Part shown: piece by piece, positions 43,797 through 53,009 of the stretch
Layout of the letters: every line of letters starts with the position of its first letter
Position numbering within the stretch: position 1 is the first letter of the stretch
Assembly (NCBI RefSeq): GCF_001767295.1
Contig: NZ_CP014944.1
Coordinates: 186,001-250,000 of the forward strand
Direction: 5' to 3'
Source: Colwellia sp. PAMC 20917
GTDB taxonomy: Bacteria > Pseudomonadota > Gammaproteobacteria > Enterobacterales > Alteromonadaceae
DNA: 64,000 nucleotides
Notes under the pieces: generated by a model
Databases searched by the model: none
Told to the model about the DNA's origin: nothing
What the model saw: the letters and a program-made list of their open reading frames with translations, nothing else
Program-made: the position numbers and the translations under genes

Positions 43797-44714
43797 ATGA
43801 AATATATGTTGAGCAGTTTAGGGTGCATCCTTAGTATGCAAGTGATGGCAGCAACGCCAGAGACATTTACTTTTAGTGGTGAGGCTTCCTTGGCTTTAAT
43901 AAACAACTCAGCGCTTAGCGTCGATGAGCTTGATGAAGTTTCCTCACAGGGTGACAGTGGCATTCAAAAAACGGCTGCGGTTACTGGCTTGTGGACGTTT
44001 AATAATAAAGCAAAGTTAACGTCATCATATCGATATAATGACCAAGATTATCATCAGTTAGATTCTTTTGATCTTGCCTTACATCAAGTCAGTATTGATG
44101 GGACCTATAAATGGCAGGAAAAAGATTTAGGACTACGTTATGATGGTGCTAAAGCTAAATTAGCTGGCGAGACATATTTAACCTTTCAACAAGCCAGTAT
44201 TTACTTGGGAACTTTTCTTCAACCCCAAACATTTTTACGCACTAGCCTTAAAATAAAGCGTAAAGACTTTGCAGTTATAACTCGCCGAAATGCCAACACT
44301 TTTGCTGTAAGTACTGAATTGTTTCACTTTATCAACGACGGTCGCACTATGCTAATGCTAGGACTTAGCGCAGATAAAGAAAAGGCAAAAGACTCACAGT
44401 TTAATTATGGTGGCTATGGGGTTAACACTAAGTTATCTCAAAAATTTGAATTATTTGGCTTAGCTCACAAAGCAACTATCGGTTGGCGTTTTCAATCGAA
44501 AGATTTTCAAGCAGTTAGCAATAATGATATCCCTAGTCAGCGTGAATCAAAAGCAGATGAACATAGGCATATATTTCACGGACAGTGGCAGTTAAACGTT
44601 AACGAACATTTAGTGGTTATTGGTAACGTTGAATATGGCGACTACCGTTCAGAGCTTGATAGCCAAACATACACTCAAACCCTTTCGACCTTGGCGATTA
44701 AAGCGCAATTTTAA
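43797..44714 (+). CDS. outer-membrane beta-barrel protein
   Basis: 305 residues. Signal peptide 1-19 (LSSLGCILSMQVMA). The body is made of alternating aromatic/polar strands (TAAVTGLWTFNNKAKLTSSYRYND, LGLRYDGAKAKLAGETYLTFQQASIYLG) and ends LAIKAQF with terminal Phe, as outer-membrane barrels do. About 14-16 strands. No family recognised with certainty. It lies 63 bases after the repeat protein on the same strand, with a GAGGAAA site, and its stop overlaps the stop of the convergent S8 gene by 4 bases. I infer an export pore, anchor or receptor for the repeat protein. Confidence 0.75.
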   Translation: MKYMLSSLGCILSMQVMAATPETFTFSGEASLALINNSALSVDELDEVSSQGDSGIQKTAAVTGLWTFNNKAKLTSSYRYNDQDYHQLDSFDLALHQVSIDGTYKWQEKDLGLRYDGAKAKLAGETYLTFQQASIYLGTFLQPQTFLRTSLKIKRKDFAVITRRNANTFAVSTELFHFINDGRTMLMLGLSADKEKAKDSQFNYGGYGVNTKLSQKFELFGLAHKATIGWRFQSKDFQAVSNNDIPSQRESKADEHRHIFHGQWQLNVNEHLVVIGNVEYGDYRSELDSQTYTQTLSTLAIKAQF

Positions 44715-46051
44715 CGGCTTATTATCGCGCCGACACCATAAATAGGGTCCTTACCGCGAGGACCTAAATCTATTGTTGATTCATTGAGCCCTTCTAGTAA
44801 TTGATTTCTATTGACGCCAATTTTTGCGATTAAACAGGCTAAAGCTGCGGTTACGTAAGGTGCGGCAATCGATGTGCCTGACTCCCGCCCCACCCGCTGA
44901 CCACTTTGTGCCGTTAAGACATTAACCCCTAAGGCAGAGTAATCGATATAATCACCGCGATTTGACCAACGGTAAGGTTGTTGAAATTGATCAATAGCAC
45001 TCACCGCAATAACCTCTTTATAAGCCGCTGGAAACATCGGTGGAGCCGCCGGTCCTTCATTACCCGCTGCAGCAATAATTAAAGCGCCCTTTGCCATGGC
45101 CGAAGTAAGCACAGCCTGCAAAATTTTATTATCTGGGCCCGCTAAACTCATATTAATCACTTTTACGTCTTGTTCTATTAGCCAATTTATTCCCGCTATC
45201 ATCGCTGACAAAGTTGCCCCCTGAACATAATCTGACTGCTGGTAAAATACTTCTGCCGAGTAAATTTGCCCCTGTGGTAAAAGCGGTACCAACTGCTCTG
45301 TCTTGCCAACCAATAAACTTGCGATCACGGTACCGTGTTGAACTGAGGCAGCTAATTCAGCAGGCAAAAATGACTTTGCGGTAATATTTGCCTGCTTAAA
45401 AGCATCATGGTTGGTGTCTATTGCACTATCAACTAGGCCAACTTTTACCTTTAGCTGACAAGCATTAAGTGGGCTTTGAGTTTTTAGCTTTTCACCAACT
45501 ACTTTTTTATCCGTAAGCTGACGGGCTTGACTTTGTGTTTGATAAATATGATTTCTAACCAAACTCAGTGACGCTTTGGCAGAAAGTATATTTATTAAGG
45601 CTTTCTTTGAGTCTAGAGCTTGTGGCACATTAAAACGTAACAATGTCATGCCCAAACCAGAATAACGAGACTCGTTAATTATCACCGCACCCTGGCCAAT
45701 TAAGCGTGCCTTATTAAGGTCGTCGGCTAGGAGTATCCATTGCCCCTTCACGGCTCGCCATCCCTGTTCTACCTCAACATCAAACCAAAGGTGTTTTCCT
45801 GTGACTGTTTCTATTGATAATGAATCAGGTAAAGCCGTTAGTGGCTCAGTGGTCAATTTATCAATCTTGGGCAAGCTACTTAACGCAAATGGCGCTAGTA
45901 TACGCGGTACTTTTATTTGCTGGCTAATATCGCCTAAATTGCGATCTACTAAGGTTATATTTCCTAATACATTACCGCTAGTAAGTTGTTGTGCTGGGAG
46001 CGATGTACTAAGAATTGAAATAAATATGGCGGTAAATGGTAAGGTTTTCAT
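44711..46051 (-). CDS. S8 serine protease of the ECF-linked type
   Basis: 446 residues. Signal peptide 1-20 (TAIFISILSTSLPAQQ). Residues 60-190 form a non-catalytic N-terminal region of a kind seen next to ECF sigma factors in other proteobacteria (ending RNHIYQTQ). Subtilase core: Asp in VGLVDSAIDTNHDAF near 215, His in VQHGTVIASLLVG near 247, Asn in IIAAAGNEGPAAPP, Ser in ESGTSIAAPYVTAALA near 400. The usual GHGT is reduced to QHGT. It is divergent from the ECF sigma gene across 119 bases. Role inferred: periplasmic or surface protease under the sigma factor, possibly maturing the repeat protein. Confidence 0.85.
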   Translation of the reverse strand: MKTLPFTAIFISILSTSLPAQQLTSGNVLGNITLVDRNLGDISQQIKVPRILAPFALSSLPKIDKLTTEPLTALPDSLSIETVTGKHLWFDVEVEQGWRAVKGQWILLADDLNKARLIGQGAVIINESRYSGLGMTLLRFNVPQALDSKKALINILSAKASLSLVRNHIYQTQSQARQLTDKKVVGEKLKTQSPLNACQLKVKVGLVDSAIDTNHDAFKQANITAKSFLPAELAASVQHGTVIASLLVGKTEQLVPLLPQGQIYSAEVFYQQSDYVQGATLSAMIAGINWLIEQDVKVINMSLAGPDNKILQAVLTSAMAKGALIIAAAGNEGPAAPPMFPAAYKEVIAVSAIDQFQQPYRWSNRGDYIDYSALGVNVLTAQSGQRVGRESGTSIAAPYVTAALACLIAKIGVNRNQLLEGLNESTIDLGPRGKDPIYGVGAIISR

Positions 46052-46170
46052 GTTAGTCTTCAGCCTAAAAAATAAGTGTGTCGTTAATAAAACGTTTCAA
46101 CTAAAAATAAATTTCCTTTTATGGAATAAATATTTTTTAGATACGTCTACTTAGTAGAGAGGAGTAAAAA

Positions 46171-46662
46171 ATGAATAAACCTATAGAAAATATACTACCA
46201 ATGCTAAGACGCTTTGCCTACTCTTTAACGGGTAATCCTGCTGATGCAGATGATTTAGTTCAAACCACGCTAGAAAAAATACTCAATAAAGGTGTGCCTA
46301 GTGGAGTAGACGAAACTAGGTGGGCATTTAAGGTTTGTCGCAATGTTTGGATTGACGAATATCGGTCACGAAAAGTTAGGCAGAATGCGGTACTCAAACC
46401 AGAGCTTCAAGAGCCGCAAACAGCTAATGAACACCAACAATTTGACAACAAAGAAACGCTGGCACACGTTAATAAAGCGATGAGTACCTTGCCTGACGAT
46501 CAACGGGCAATTTTATCTTTAGTGGCCGTTCAAGGCATGTCATATAAAGAAGTGGCTTCTTCTATGGAGATCCCTGTTGGTACAGTGATGAGTCGGCTAT
46601 CTCGAGCTCGGGTTGCACTAATGGATATGATGAAACCCTATCAAGTAGGAGCAGGCTTATGA
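46171..46662 (+). CDS. ECF-type RNA polymerase sigma factor
   Basis: 163 residues. Region 2 (about 8-75) has RRFAYSLTGNPADADDLVQTTLEKI and WAFKVCRNVWIDEYRSRK. Region 4 (about 105-155) has LPDDQRAILSLVAVQGMSYKEVASSMEIPVGTVMSRLSRARVAL with the DNA-binding helix-turn-helix. GAGGAG site 8 bases before the ATG. Its stop overlaps the anti-sigma start (ATGA-type overlap), so the two are coupled. Likely drives its own operon and the neighbouring S8 and surface genes. Confidence 0.93.
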   Translation: MNKPIENILPMLRRFAYSLTGNPADADDLVQTTLEKILNKGVPSGVDETRWAFKVCRNVWIDEYRSRKVRQNAVLKPELQEPQTANEHQQFDNKETLAHVNKAMSTLPDDQRAILSLVAVQGMSYKEVASSMEIPVGTVMSRLSRARVALMDMMKPYQVGAGL

Positions 46663-47408
46663 AAATAAACAATGAAATATTGAGTGCATTTTTAGACGCC
46701 GAACTGAGCGAAGAAGCAATGGAAGAGGTCCGTTGTGCGCTAGAGACTGACGACGATTTAGTGATGCGTTTAGCTGACTTATCACAAGTTGATCACTGGG
46801 TTGACGAAAATGCTGCCATTATTGATAGCACTACAATGCCTGATGGTATATTACTTTTAGCACAAACCTTAGATAAAAAAATAGCAGAAAATAAAGAAAA
46901 CCAGACGCCTGAAAATGTTGTTAGCTTGTCACGCTGGAAAAGTGTTAACCAACAGATTAAAAAACATTACGCCTTAGCGGCAGGTATTTCGATGATATTT
47001 GGTGTAGGAACAATAACCCTAATGCAGTCAGAGCAAACAACTGCGATTACTGCAGAGATATCACAAGTGTTAGATAAGGCAAAAAGTGGCAAAATGTCGT
47101 CAACAAAGCAAGGTGATAAGGTAATGGCTAATTTAAGTTTCACTAATCATGCGGGTAATTTTTGTCGTCAGTTTCAGCACATTAATTTACAAGCGGCCAG
47201 TATCAACATTGCCTGTAAAGAAAATAAGCAGTGGCAGCTTAAAATCACCAAAAACGTAGCGTTTTCCCAAGATATGGAAAATTACCGTGTTGCCAGTAAC
47301 AAGGCACAACTAGACAGCGCTATAGATGAGATGATCAAAGGACAAGCAATGGATAGCGCTCAAGAACAACGAGCAATAAACAATAACTGGCAAACAAATA
47401 AACAATAA
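46659..47408 (+). CDS. membrane anti-sigma factor
   Basis: 249 residues. The N-terminus (NNEILSAFLDAELSEEAMEEVRCAL) matches the start of zinc-less anti-sigma domains of the RsiW/RseA kind. One membrane helix lies near 105-125 (HYALAAGISMIFGVGTITLM), leaving a periplasmic C-terminal domain of about 125 residues with two Cys (NFCRQF, NIACKE) spaced to form a disulfide. It would hold the sigma factor at the membrane until a surface or periplasmic signal releases it. Followed after 12 bases by the lipoprotein gene. Confidence 0.85.
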   Translation: MKINNEILSAFLDAELSEEAMEEVRCALETDDDLVMRLADLSQVDHWVDENAAIIDSTTMPDGILLLAQTLDKKIAENKENQTPENVVSLSRWKSVNQQIKKHYALAAGISMIFGVGTITLMQSEQTTAITAEISQVLDKAKSGKMSSTKQGDKVMANLSFTNHAGNFCRQFQHINLQAASINIACKENKQWQLKITKNVAFSQDMENYRVASNKAQLDSAIDEMIKGQAMDSAQEQRAINNNWQTNKQ

Positions 47409-47420
47409 CCGAGGTACATT

Positions 47421-47939
47421 ATGAAATCATTTATTCCCTTTTTATTCGTAACTTTATTAATATCAGCTTGTGCTTCTCAACCTGACTACCGCCCTGCAAC
47501 TAAAGGGTCATCAGGTTATAGTGAGCAAAAAATTACCAGTGATAGGTATCGTGTACAATTTAAAATCATCTCTAACAGTGTCGCTGATGCAGCTGATTAT
47601 GCGCTATTAAGATCCGCGGAGCTCACTCAAAAGCAAGGTTTTGATTGGTTTGTCGTGACCAATAAAGAAACTTTTGTTGAGTCTCAAAAAGTAGAGGTTG
47701 CCTCTGCGTTTGGTTTATCGCATCAACAGCGCATTGAACGCCGTTGTGGCCTATTCAACTGTGAAACCTACCAACGTCCACATAGTGAAATAGGAATTGC
47801 CTTTAATAGCGGCAATAACCGTAAAGAAGTGCATAGTATTTTAGAGATTCGAATGGGCAAAGGCATTATGCCTAATGAATCGACTTATAGCGCCGTTGAT
47901 GTGATTGAAAACTTGTCACAAAAACTGGATAAGCATTAG
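47421..47939 (+). CDS. CC0125/CC1285-family lipoprotein
   Basis: 172 residues. Lipobox LISACASQ with Cys at about 17. The signature YRPATKGSSGYSEQKITSDRYRVQFK, followed by DYALLRSAELTQKQGFDWFVV, matches the CC0125/CC1285 lipoprotein family. A Cys pair (RRCGLFNCETY) is extra. Last gene of the sigma/anti-sigma/lipoprotein operon; GAGG site 9 bases before ATG. Function unknown; could take part in envelope sensing. Confidence 0.8.
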   Translation: MKSFIPFLFVTLLISACASQPDYRPATKGSSGYSEQKITSDRYRVQFKIISNSVADAADYALLRSAELTQKQGFDWFVVTNKETFVESQKVEVASAFGLSHQQRIERRCGLFNCETYQRPHSEIGIAFNSGNNRKEVHSILEIRMGKGIMPNESTYSAVDVIENLSQKLDKH

Positions 47940-48015
47940 AAAAAACATGTGATAATAGCTAATGTAAACGCTAGCAATAATCACATAACTTGAGGTAGCT
48001 GTTAATCTACCTATT

Positions 48016-48047
48016 AAACCCGGTAACATGAATGTTACCGGGTTTTT
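48016..48047 (+). terminator. terminator of the ECF sigma operon
   Basis: AAACCCGGTAACAT / ATGTTACCGGGTTT with a 2-base loop and T-run. Confidence 0.95.
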
Positions 48048-48247
48048 CAATAACTAAAGGGTAAATATTCAAGGCCCCATCACTGTAAATAGCATAAGAC
48101 ACCTCTTTTGAATGAATTAATACCCATGCAAATAAACCACTTACCTAACAATAAAAAACATAGCACTCATATTAACGTTAAATTAATGTGACCTGCAAAA
48201 GAATCGAATGCTAGAATACACAATAATTCAAATTAATCGGATCAGTT

Positions 48248-48718
48248 ATGAAATATGTTGTATTGGTTATAATTATTGCCTTGGTAATTTTCTTTATTTC
48301 AAAAAGTTCAAATGATAAAAAAGCCGCGGTTGAAAATATAGCGATAGCTAACCAGTTCTTAGCTACAAATAAAACCCTTGAAAATGTTGTTGAAACAGCT
48401 TCAGGTTTGCAATATCTAGTATTGGAAAAAGGTGATGGATTAAAGCACCCAAGTGCCAGTTCAAAAGTGAAAGTGCATTATCATGGCTCTTTACTCGATG
48501 GCAGTGTATTTGACAGCTCAGTTGATCGCGGTGAACCCATTAGTTTTGGCTTAAACCAAGTGATACCTGGCTGGACTGAAGGTCTTCAATTAATGGTTGT
48601 TGGTGATAAATTTAAGTTTTTTATTCCATCTAGCTTAGGCTATGGCAATAAATCTGCAGGAAAAATAACCCCCGGTTCGTTACTTATTTTTGAAGTGACA
48701 CTACTCGACATTCAGTAA
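48248..48718 (+). CDS. FKBP-type peptidyl-prolyl isomerase, membrane-anchored
   Basis: 156 residues. One N-terminal anchor helix (YVVLVIIIALVIFFIS, 3-18). The FKBP domain starts near 55 (TASGLQYLVLEKGDG) and has KVKVHYHGSLLDGSVFDSS, ISFGLNQVIPGWTEGLQLM and FFIPSSLGYGNKSAG with the usual active-site aromatics. It speeds proline isomerisation on periplasmic proteins. The lack of the long FkpA dimerisation domain makes it nearer FklB/small FKBPs with an added anchor. Monocistronic. Confidence 0.93.
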   Translation: MKYVVLVIIIALVIFFISKSSNDKKAAVENIAIANQFLATNKTLENVVETASGLQYLVLEKGDGLKHPSASSKVKVHYHGSLLDGSVFDSSVDRGEPISFGLNQVIPGWTEGLQLMVVGDKFKFFIPSSLGYGNKSAGKITPGSLLIFEVTLLDIQ

Positions 48719-48840
48719 ATAAAATATCTAAAACAGCAATAATAGAAATATCATTGCTGTTTTATTTAGTCAGATGATTAGGTCTTGCCAGCATATAATA
48801 GCCACTATATTTTGTATTGATAACAGCGAACATACGGCTG

Positions 48841-49503
48841 TTAACTACTCACCTTTGCACTGTAAACTGAATAGAACAATGCTAATAGCAAGCAAATAAC
48901 AGCAGGAATTAATAAAGCATTAAACTTAAACATACTGAAAAAATAAGCACCGAATCCCCCACCAACAATAAATCCCGTTATTATCAGTAGAAACAATACC
49001 GCCTTTCTTTTATCAAAGAGTTCGCCTCGAAGTCTTGAACCTAACATAAGACCAAGATCGGTAAATAACCCAGTTACATGTGTTGTTCGAACAACAGCGC
49101 CACTATAGGTTGTCACTAGTGCATTTTGAAGCCCACATGCAGCTGAAGCTAAATAATGGCCAAATAGTGATCCCTTGGATAAGAAATACATTGATGCGAA
49201 AATAATGATTGCCTCCAAGATAAGCAGTCGACTGTAATTACGACCCAACTTTAACGAACCACTATTTAGGAAATAGCCTGATATGGCAGAGCCTACTAAG
49301 AAGCTAAGCAGAATTAAAACCAAATGAAGCGTATTAGAAAAACTTGAGTTTAAAACACCTACGCCAAGCAGTGTTGCTGTTCCAGATAAGTGTGAAATAG
49401 ATTGGTGATTAAATCCTAAAAGTCCAACAGCGTTAATAAAGCCCGCAACCAGTGCTAAAACAAACGAGCCATACTCTACCCACCGAGGTAATTTTGATAT
49501 CAC
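48841..49503 (-). CDS. DUF1275 / YoaK-family membrane protein
   Basis: 220 residues with six membrane helices. Family pattern: ALVAGFINAVGLLGF, SISHLSGTATLLG, CGLQNALVTTYSGAVVRTTHVTGLFTDLGLMLGSRLR. Function in the family is not established. It lies near the small membrane protein upstream (48-base gap), same strand. Confidence 0.85.
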   Translation of the reverse strand: MISKLPRWVEYGSFVLALVAGFINAVGLLGFNHQSISHLSGTATLLGVGVLNSSFSNTLHLVLILLSFLVGSAISGYFLNSGSLKLGRNYSRLLILEAIIIFASMYFLSKGSLFGHYLASAACGLQNALVTTYSGAVVRTTHVTGLFTDLGLMLGSRLRGELFDKRKAVLFLLIITGFIVGGGFGAYFFSMFKFNALLIPAVICLLLALFYSVYSAKVSS

Positions 49504-49551
49504 GATAATCCTTTAATCACAAATGCCACGTTAAGCGCCGATTTGAGTGAC

Positions 49552-49923
49552 TTATAGTTCTTGTGTAAGTGCGGCACTTATAGCGATAGTAAATAACAAT
49601 ATTAAAGCAGCAAGTCCTTTAATTACACCTTTTATACGTTTATATGAGAATTCATTATTCCTTTTATCGTAATGATCGATAATTTCAATCAAAAGATATA
49701 AAGCACCTAACAAAAGAGCAGCAAAAGAAAAATATACTGCATTACCTTGAAAGGTAACTTCACCTCTTCCTAGGGGGAGATAAAGAGTACCGCTGTAGAC
49801 GCCATAAGTGCCATAGCAAAGTAAAAAAATAATAAGTATTTTTTTAGCTACCCGCTGTGGTAAAGGGATATCATTTGGAACATAGTTTTCACTATTTTCT
49901 GACTGCTTTTCCCCACGACGCAT
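49552..49923 (-). CDS. small membrane protein, unknown
   Basis: 123 residues, family not recognised. N-terminus is polar (MRRGEKQSENSENYVPND); three hydrophobic segments lie near 28-48, 62-80 and 100-120, with a polar loop HYDKRNNEFSYKRIKG. Upstream of the DUF1275 gene on the same strand, so possibly co-transcribed. Confidence 0.6.
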   Translation of the reverse strand: MRRGEKQSENSENYVPNDIPLPQRVAKKILIIFLLCYGTYGVYSGTLYLPLGRGEVTFQGNAVYFSFAALLLGALYLLIEIIDHYDKRNNEFSYKRIKGVIKGLAALILLFTIAISAALTQEL

Positions 49924-50108
49924 ACATTAGATCCCTGATAAGTTGGCTTATAAACTAAATATATATTTTATCGCAAAATAAATAATACTCATGTGCGTTA
50001 ACATTAAAATCTAGTTCATCTTTAAATAACAGGGATTTTCAAATCAAAACACCCCATACAAAATCCCACGCTATTTCTCGTTTAGTATCGCAGGCAATCG
50101 TGTCTTAA

Positions 50109-50798
50109 TTATAATCTTTCTGGAAAATTACAAAAAATACCATCGATATTTAATTCTTTTACTTTGGCAATGTCATCATAGTCATTAACCGTATAAACAT
50201 AAACTTGTAACCCTTTTTGATGTGCGTCATCAACAAAGTCCTGATTGATAAAATCTAGACTTAAGTTGATGGATTGAGCATTAAGTTCAACGGCACAATC
50301 AGCATAAGAAAGAGGAACGCCTTCAAGCAAAACACCGATGGGTATTTGAGGATACAAATGTTTAAATTTATTTAATTCATGATGATCAAATGAAGAAACC
50401 ATAAAATCAAGCTCAGACCAGCCCTTTTCTTTTATGTATTTATCTATTACCTGATACGTTGCAATTGCGGTACTTCTTCCCTTTAATTCTATATTTACTA
50501 TCACGCTTTTATCAACAAGATCCAAGACTTCTTCAAGTGTTGGTATAAGTTCACCTTTTCCCGCGTCTAGTTGTCTTAGCTCAACAAAGGTTTTATCTTC
50601 AGTATAGCCTATACCATTAGTTGTTCTGTCTACTTTATCGTCATGTATAACAACAAGTTCACCTGTTTTACATACATATACATCTAATTCGATCGCATCA
50701 ACATTTAACGCTAATGCTTTTTTAAAAGACCTTAGCGTGTTTTCAGGTTCATGACCCATTGCGCCACGATGTCCTATTTTTAGTATCTTTTTATCCAA
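50109..50798 (-). CDS. glycerophosphodiester phosphodiesterase
   Basis: 229 residues (UgpQ-size). It splits glycerophosphodiesters into sn-glycerol 3-phosphate and an alcohol. Catalytic signature: IGHRGAMGHEPENTLRSF with the first His and Arg, then IELDVYVCKTGELVVIHDDKVDRTT with metal-binding Glu, Asp and the second His, and later VNIELKG. No signal peptide, so cytoplasmic. TTG 50798 seems to be the start (MDKKILKIGHRG), with an AGAGAAA site. A nearby MFS permease (55777) of possible organophosphate type could supply its substrate, but they are not in one operon. Confidence 0.9.
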   Translation of the reverse strand: MDKKILKIGHRGAMGHEPENTLRSFKKALALNVDAIELDVYVCKTGELVVIHDDKVDRTTNGIGYTEDKTFVELRQLDAGKGELIPTLEEVLDLVDKSVIVNIELKGRSTAIATYQVIDKYIKEKGWSELDFMVSSFDHHELNKFKHLYPQIPIGVLLEGVPLSYADCAVELNAQSINLSLDFINQDFVDDAHQKGLQVYVYTVNDYDDIAKVKELNIDGIFCNFPERL

Positions 50799-50914
50799 AA
50801 TTTATTTCTCTTTATTTTCTATAGTAAAATCATTAACACGACCATATCAATACGCATAGCGCTCATTAACAGCCAACAGCTATAAAAACAGTTCTAGCAA
50901 TTTAGAAGGCATAC

Positions 50915-52885
50915 CTAGCTTTTTAGTGCTTTTTTTAATGGTGTTAAATGAGACTCATAATTACGCCATTGTTCAAGACCACTTTGATAAATAGGTTGTC
51001 GAACTTGCTCAGAGCTAGGCGTGCGAACAGCGCGTTTATTTGTATGAAAATCAATACAAGCCTGCTCAAAAGGCAGTCCACAATAGTCTAATATGCGCCT
51101 AACTTGGCTTTCAAGATCGGCAACCACATCTTCATACTGCACACGTAAAATCTTACCGGGTAATTCTTTGTCCCAATGGTCCATCAACTCAACATAACTT
51201 CGATAATAATGTCCAATGTCTTCAAGATCATAGGAAAACTGCTGCCCCTCACCAAACAATTGTTTGAAACCACTAAAACAACAGGACAAAGCATCACGTC
51301 TCGCATCGATAATTTTCGCATTAGGCAAGATCAGATTGATAAGCGCAATATGCCGGAAATTGTTTGGCATTTTATCGATAAAGAACATTGCTCCTTGGCG
51401 ATGATGCCGAGTCTCTTCAATATACAGCTCGCCCATTTTAGTGAGGTCAGCAGCAGTAATATTGCTTAGAATACTCGGGTATTTGGGGGTGTCACGCGTG
51501 GCTTGTCGACCATTTAAGCGATGTGCTAGACCGATAATGTTGGCCAATTCCATTGTCCCATCGACCTGTGAGTGTGAAGAGAGTATTTGTTCTAAAAGTG
51601 TCGACCCCGCTCTGGGTAGTCCAACAATAAATATAGGATCTGCAGCAGAGCAACCGGTTTGTTTATGGCGATTGAAAAACGCAGCGTCAAAATTATTTTT
51701 CTGAAATTCAAACGATAACTCGAGAGATTTGCTGTCAAATTTGTCTTGCTCGCTCTTGAGTTTGTTGCCGCGATGGTAAAAAGAGAAGGCTTCGTCAAAG
51801 AGCTCACTGTCTTCTAAATCTTTGCCAAGCGCAAAGCAAAAATGAATTTTATCATTTATCGATGTAGTCGCGCTTGCTTCTTGAACCCTCATTTGCTGAC
51901 GTTCATCAGAGGTAAATCGGTAAGTTTTTAAATTGGCCAAACTCCAGAAAGCATCACCAAAGTCAGGTTTGAGATCGTAGCTTTTACGGTAAGCTTGGAT
52001 CGCGTCTTCAACACGCCCCATCGTTTTTAATGCATGGCCGAGAGTTAAATAGATAGAATAATTAGCTGCGTTGCTATCCAATACACTTTCAAAGGTACTT
52101 ATAGCTGCTTCAAAATCTCCAGTGGCTTGTTGCGCATTGCCGAGACCAATTTTAAACGTTGCATTTTCCGGGTCTGAATCTAATAGAATTTTTGCTTGCT
52201 CAAGTGCCTTATTAAATTTTTGTCGTTTATGCAGAACATGAACATAGTCAAGGCGTGCTCTTTTGTAATTTGGTTCAAATTCAAGGCAGCTGGCTAATAA
52301 GAATTCCGCGTCATCAAGAATTTGAAACTTTGTTCCTAACTCAGCCAATAAGCGCATAGCTTCTGGTTGATGGGGATTGTCTTTGAGAAAATGACGACAG
52401 AGCCATTCAGCGCGATGTAATTGCTTTTGATATATTAAGCTAGAAACAGAAACTAATGCTGGCGGCAAACTGGAGAGCCAATCAGCACGTTTTTTTGCTT
52501 CCTGATGCATCGGATAACCAGGTTGGTCTGCTAAAGCGCGCCAACTTCCAAACAAAGCTGGATTTAAGGCGACTGCTTTTTCAAAGGATGCTATCGCTTG
52601 GCTAGTGTTCGCCATTGCTTTGTGAGTATAACCTTGCTCTTGATGCGCCCGGCCATGGTCCGGTTGTTTTATAAGAATTTGATCAAGACTTGCCATAGCC
52701 AGATTATATTTTTGTTGTTTACGCTGACAGACTGCAAGACAATAAACACCTTCAATATGCCCTGGATTTTCCTCAAGCATATCTTCTAGGTTCTTAGCTG
52801 CTTGGCTTAAGTGGCCTTTTTGAATCAAAAGTTGACACTGTTTAATAACTTGGTCTGGTTGGAGGTTTTTCAATTGATTTGGCAA
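50915..52885 (-). CDS. TPR-sulfotransferase family protein
   Basis: About 656 residues from TTG 52885; a TTG at 52939 is also open, but it lies right after a terminator T-run. Residues 10-320 are about nine tetratricopeptide repeats (AAKNLEDMLEENPGHIEGVYCLA, AIASFEKAVALNPALFGSW, AIQAYRKSYDLKPDFGDAFW). Residues 415-650 form a sulfotransferase domain with the PAPS 5'-phosphosulfate loop PIFIVGLPRAGSTLLEQILSSH, then VDGTMELANI and DARRDALSCCFSGFKQLFG. It would transfer sulfate from PAPS to an unknown acceptor. Such genes often lie beside TonB-dependent receptors in marine bacteria, as here. Confidence 0.9.
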   Translation of the reverse strand: MPNQLKNLQPDQVIKQCQLLIQKGHLSQAAKNLEDMLEENPGHIEGVYCLAVCQRKQQKYNLAMASLDQILIKQPDHGRAHQEQGYTHKAMANTSQAIASFEKAVALNPALFGSWRALADQPGYPMHQEAKKRADWLSSLPPALVSVSSLIYQKQLHRAEWLCRHFLKDNPHQPEAMRLLAELGTKFQILDDAEFLLASCLEFEPNYKRARLDYVHVLHKRQKFNKALEQAKILLDSDPENATFKIGLGNAQQATGDFEAAISTFESVLDSNAANYSIYLTLGHALKTMGRVEDAIQAYRKSYDLKPDFGDAFWSLANLKTYRFTSDERQQMRVQEASATTSINDKIHFCFALGKDLEDSELFDEAFSFYHRGNKLKSEQDKFDSKSLELSFEFQKNNFDAAFFNRHKQTGCSAADPIFIVGLPRAGSTLLEQILSSHSQVDGTMELANIIGLAHRLNGRQATRDTPKYPSILSNITAADLTKMGELYIEETRHHRQGAMFFIDKMPNNFRHIALINLILPNAKIIDARRDALSCCFSGFKQLFGEGQQFSYDLEDIGHYYRSYVELMDHWDKELPGKILRVQYEDVVADLESQVRRILDYCGLPFEQACIDFHTNKRAVRTPSSEQVRQPIYQSGLEQWRNYESHLTPLKKALKS

Positions 52886-52937
52886 AATAATGTCTCGGTA
52901 AATATCAAGAGATGGTTGATATTGTCTATAAATATAC

Positions 52938-52972
52938 AAAAAAAATGGGTCGACGTTATTAAACGCCGACCC
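52938..52972 (-). terminator. terminator of the TonB receptor gene
   Basis: GGGTCGACGTT / AACGCCGACCC hairpin (one G-U pair) with eight T next to it on the minus strand. It separates the receptor from the TPR-sulfotransferase gene. Confidence 0.9.
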
Positions 52973-53009
52973 TATCTTATCTTAAAATACTTTAAAATAA
53001 TGTAAAATG

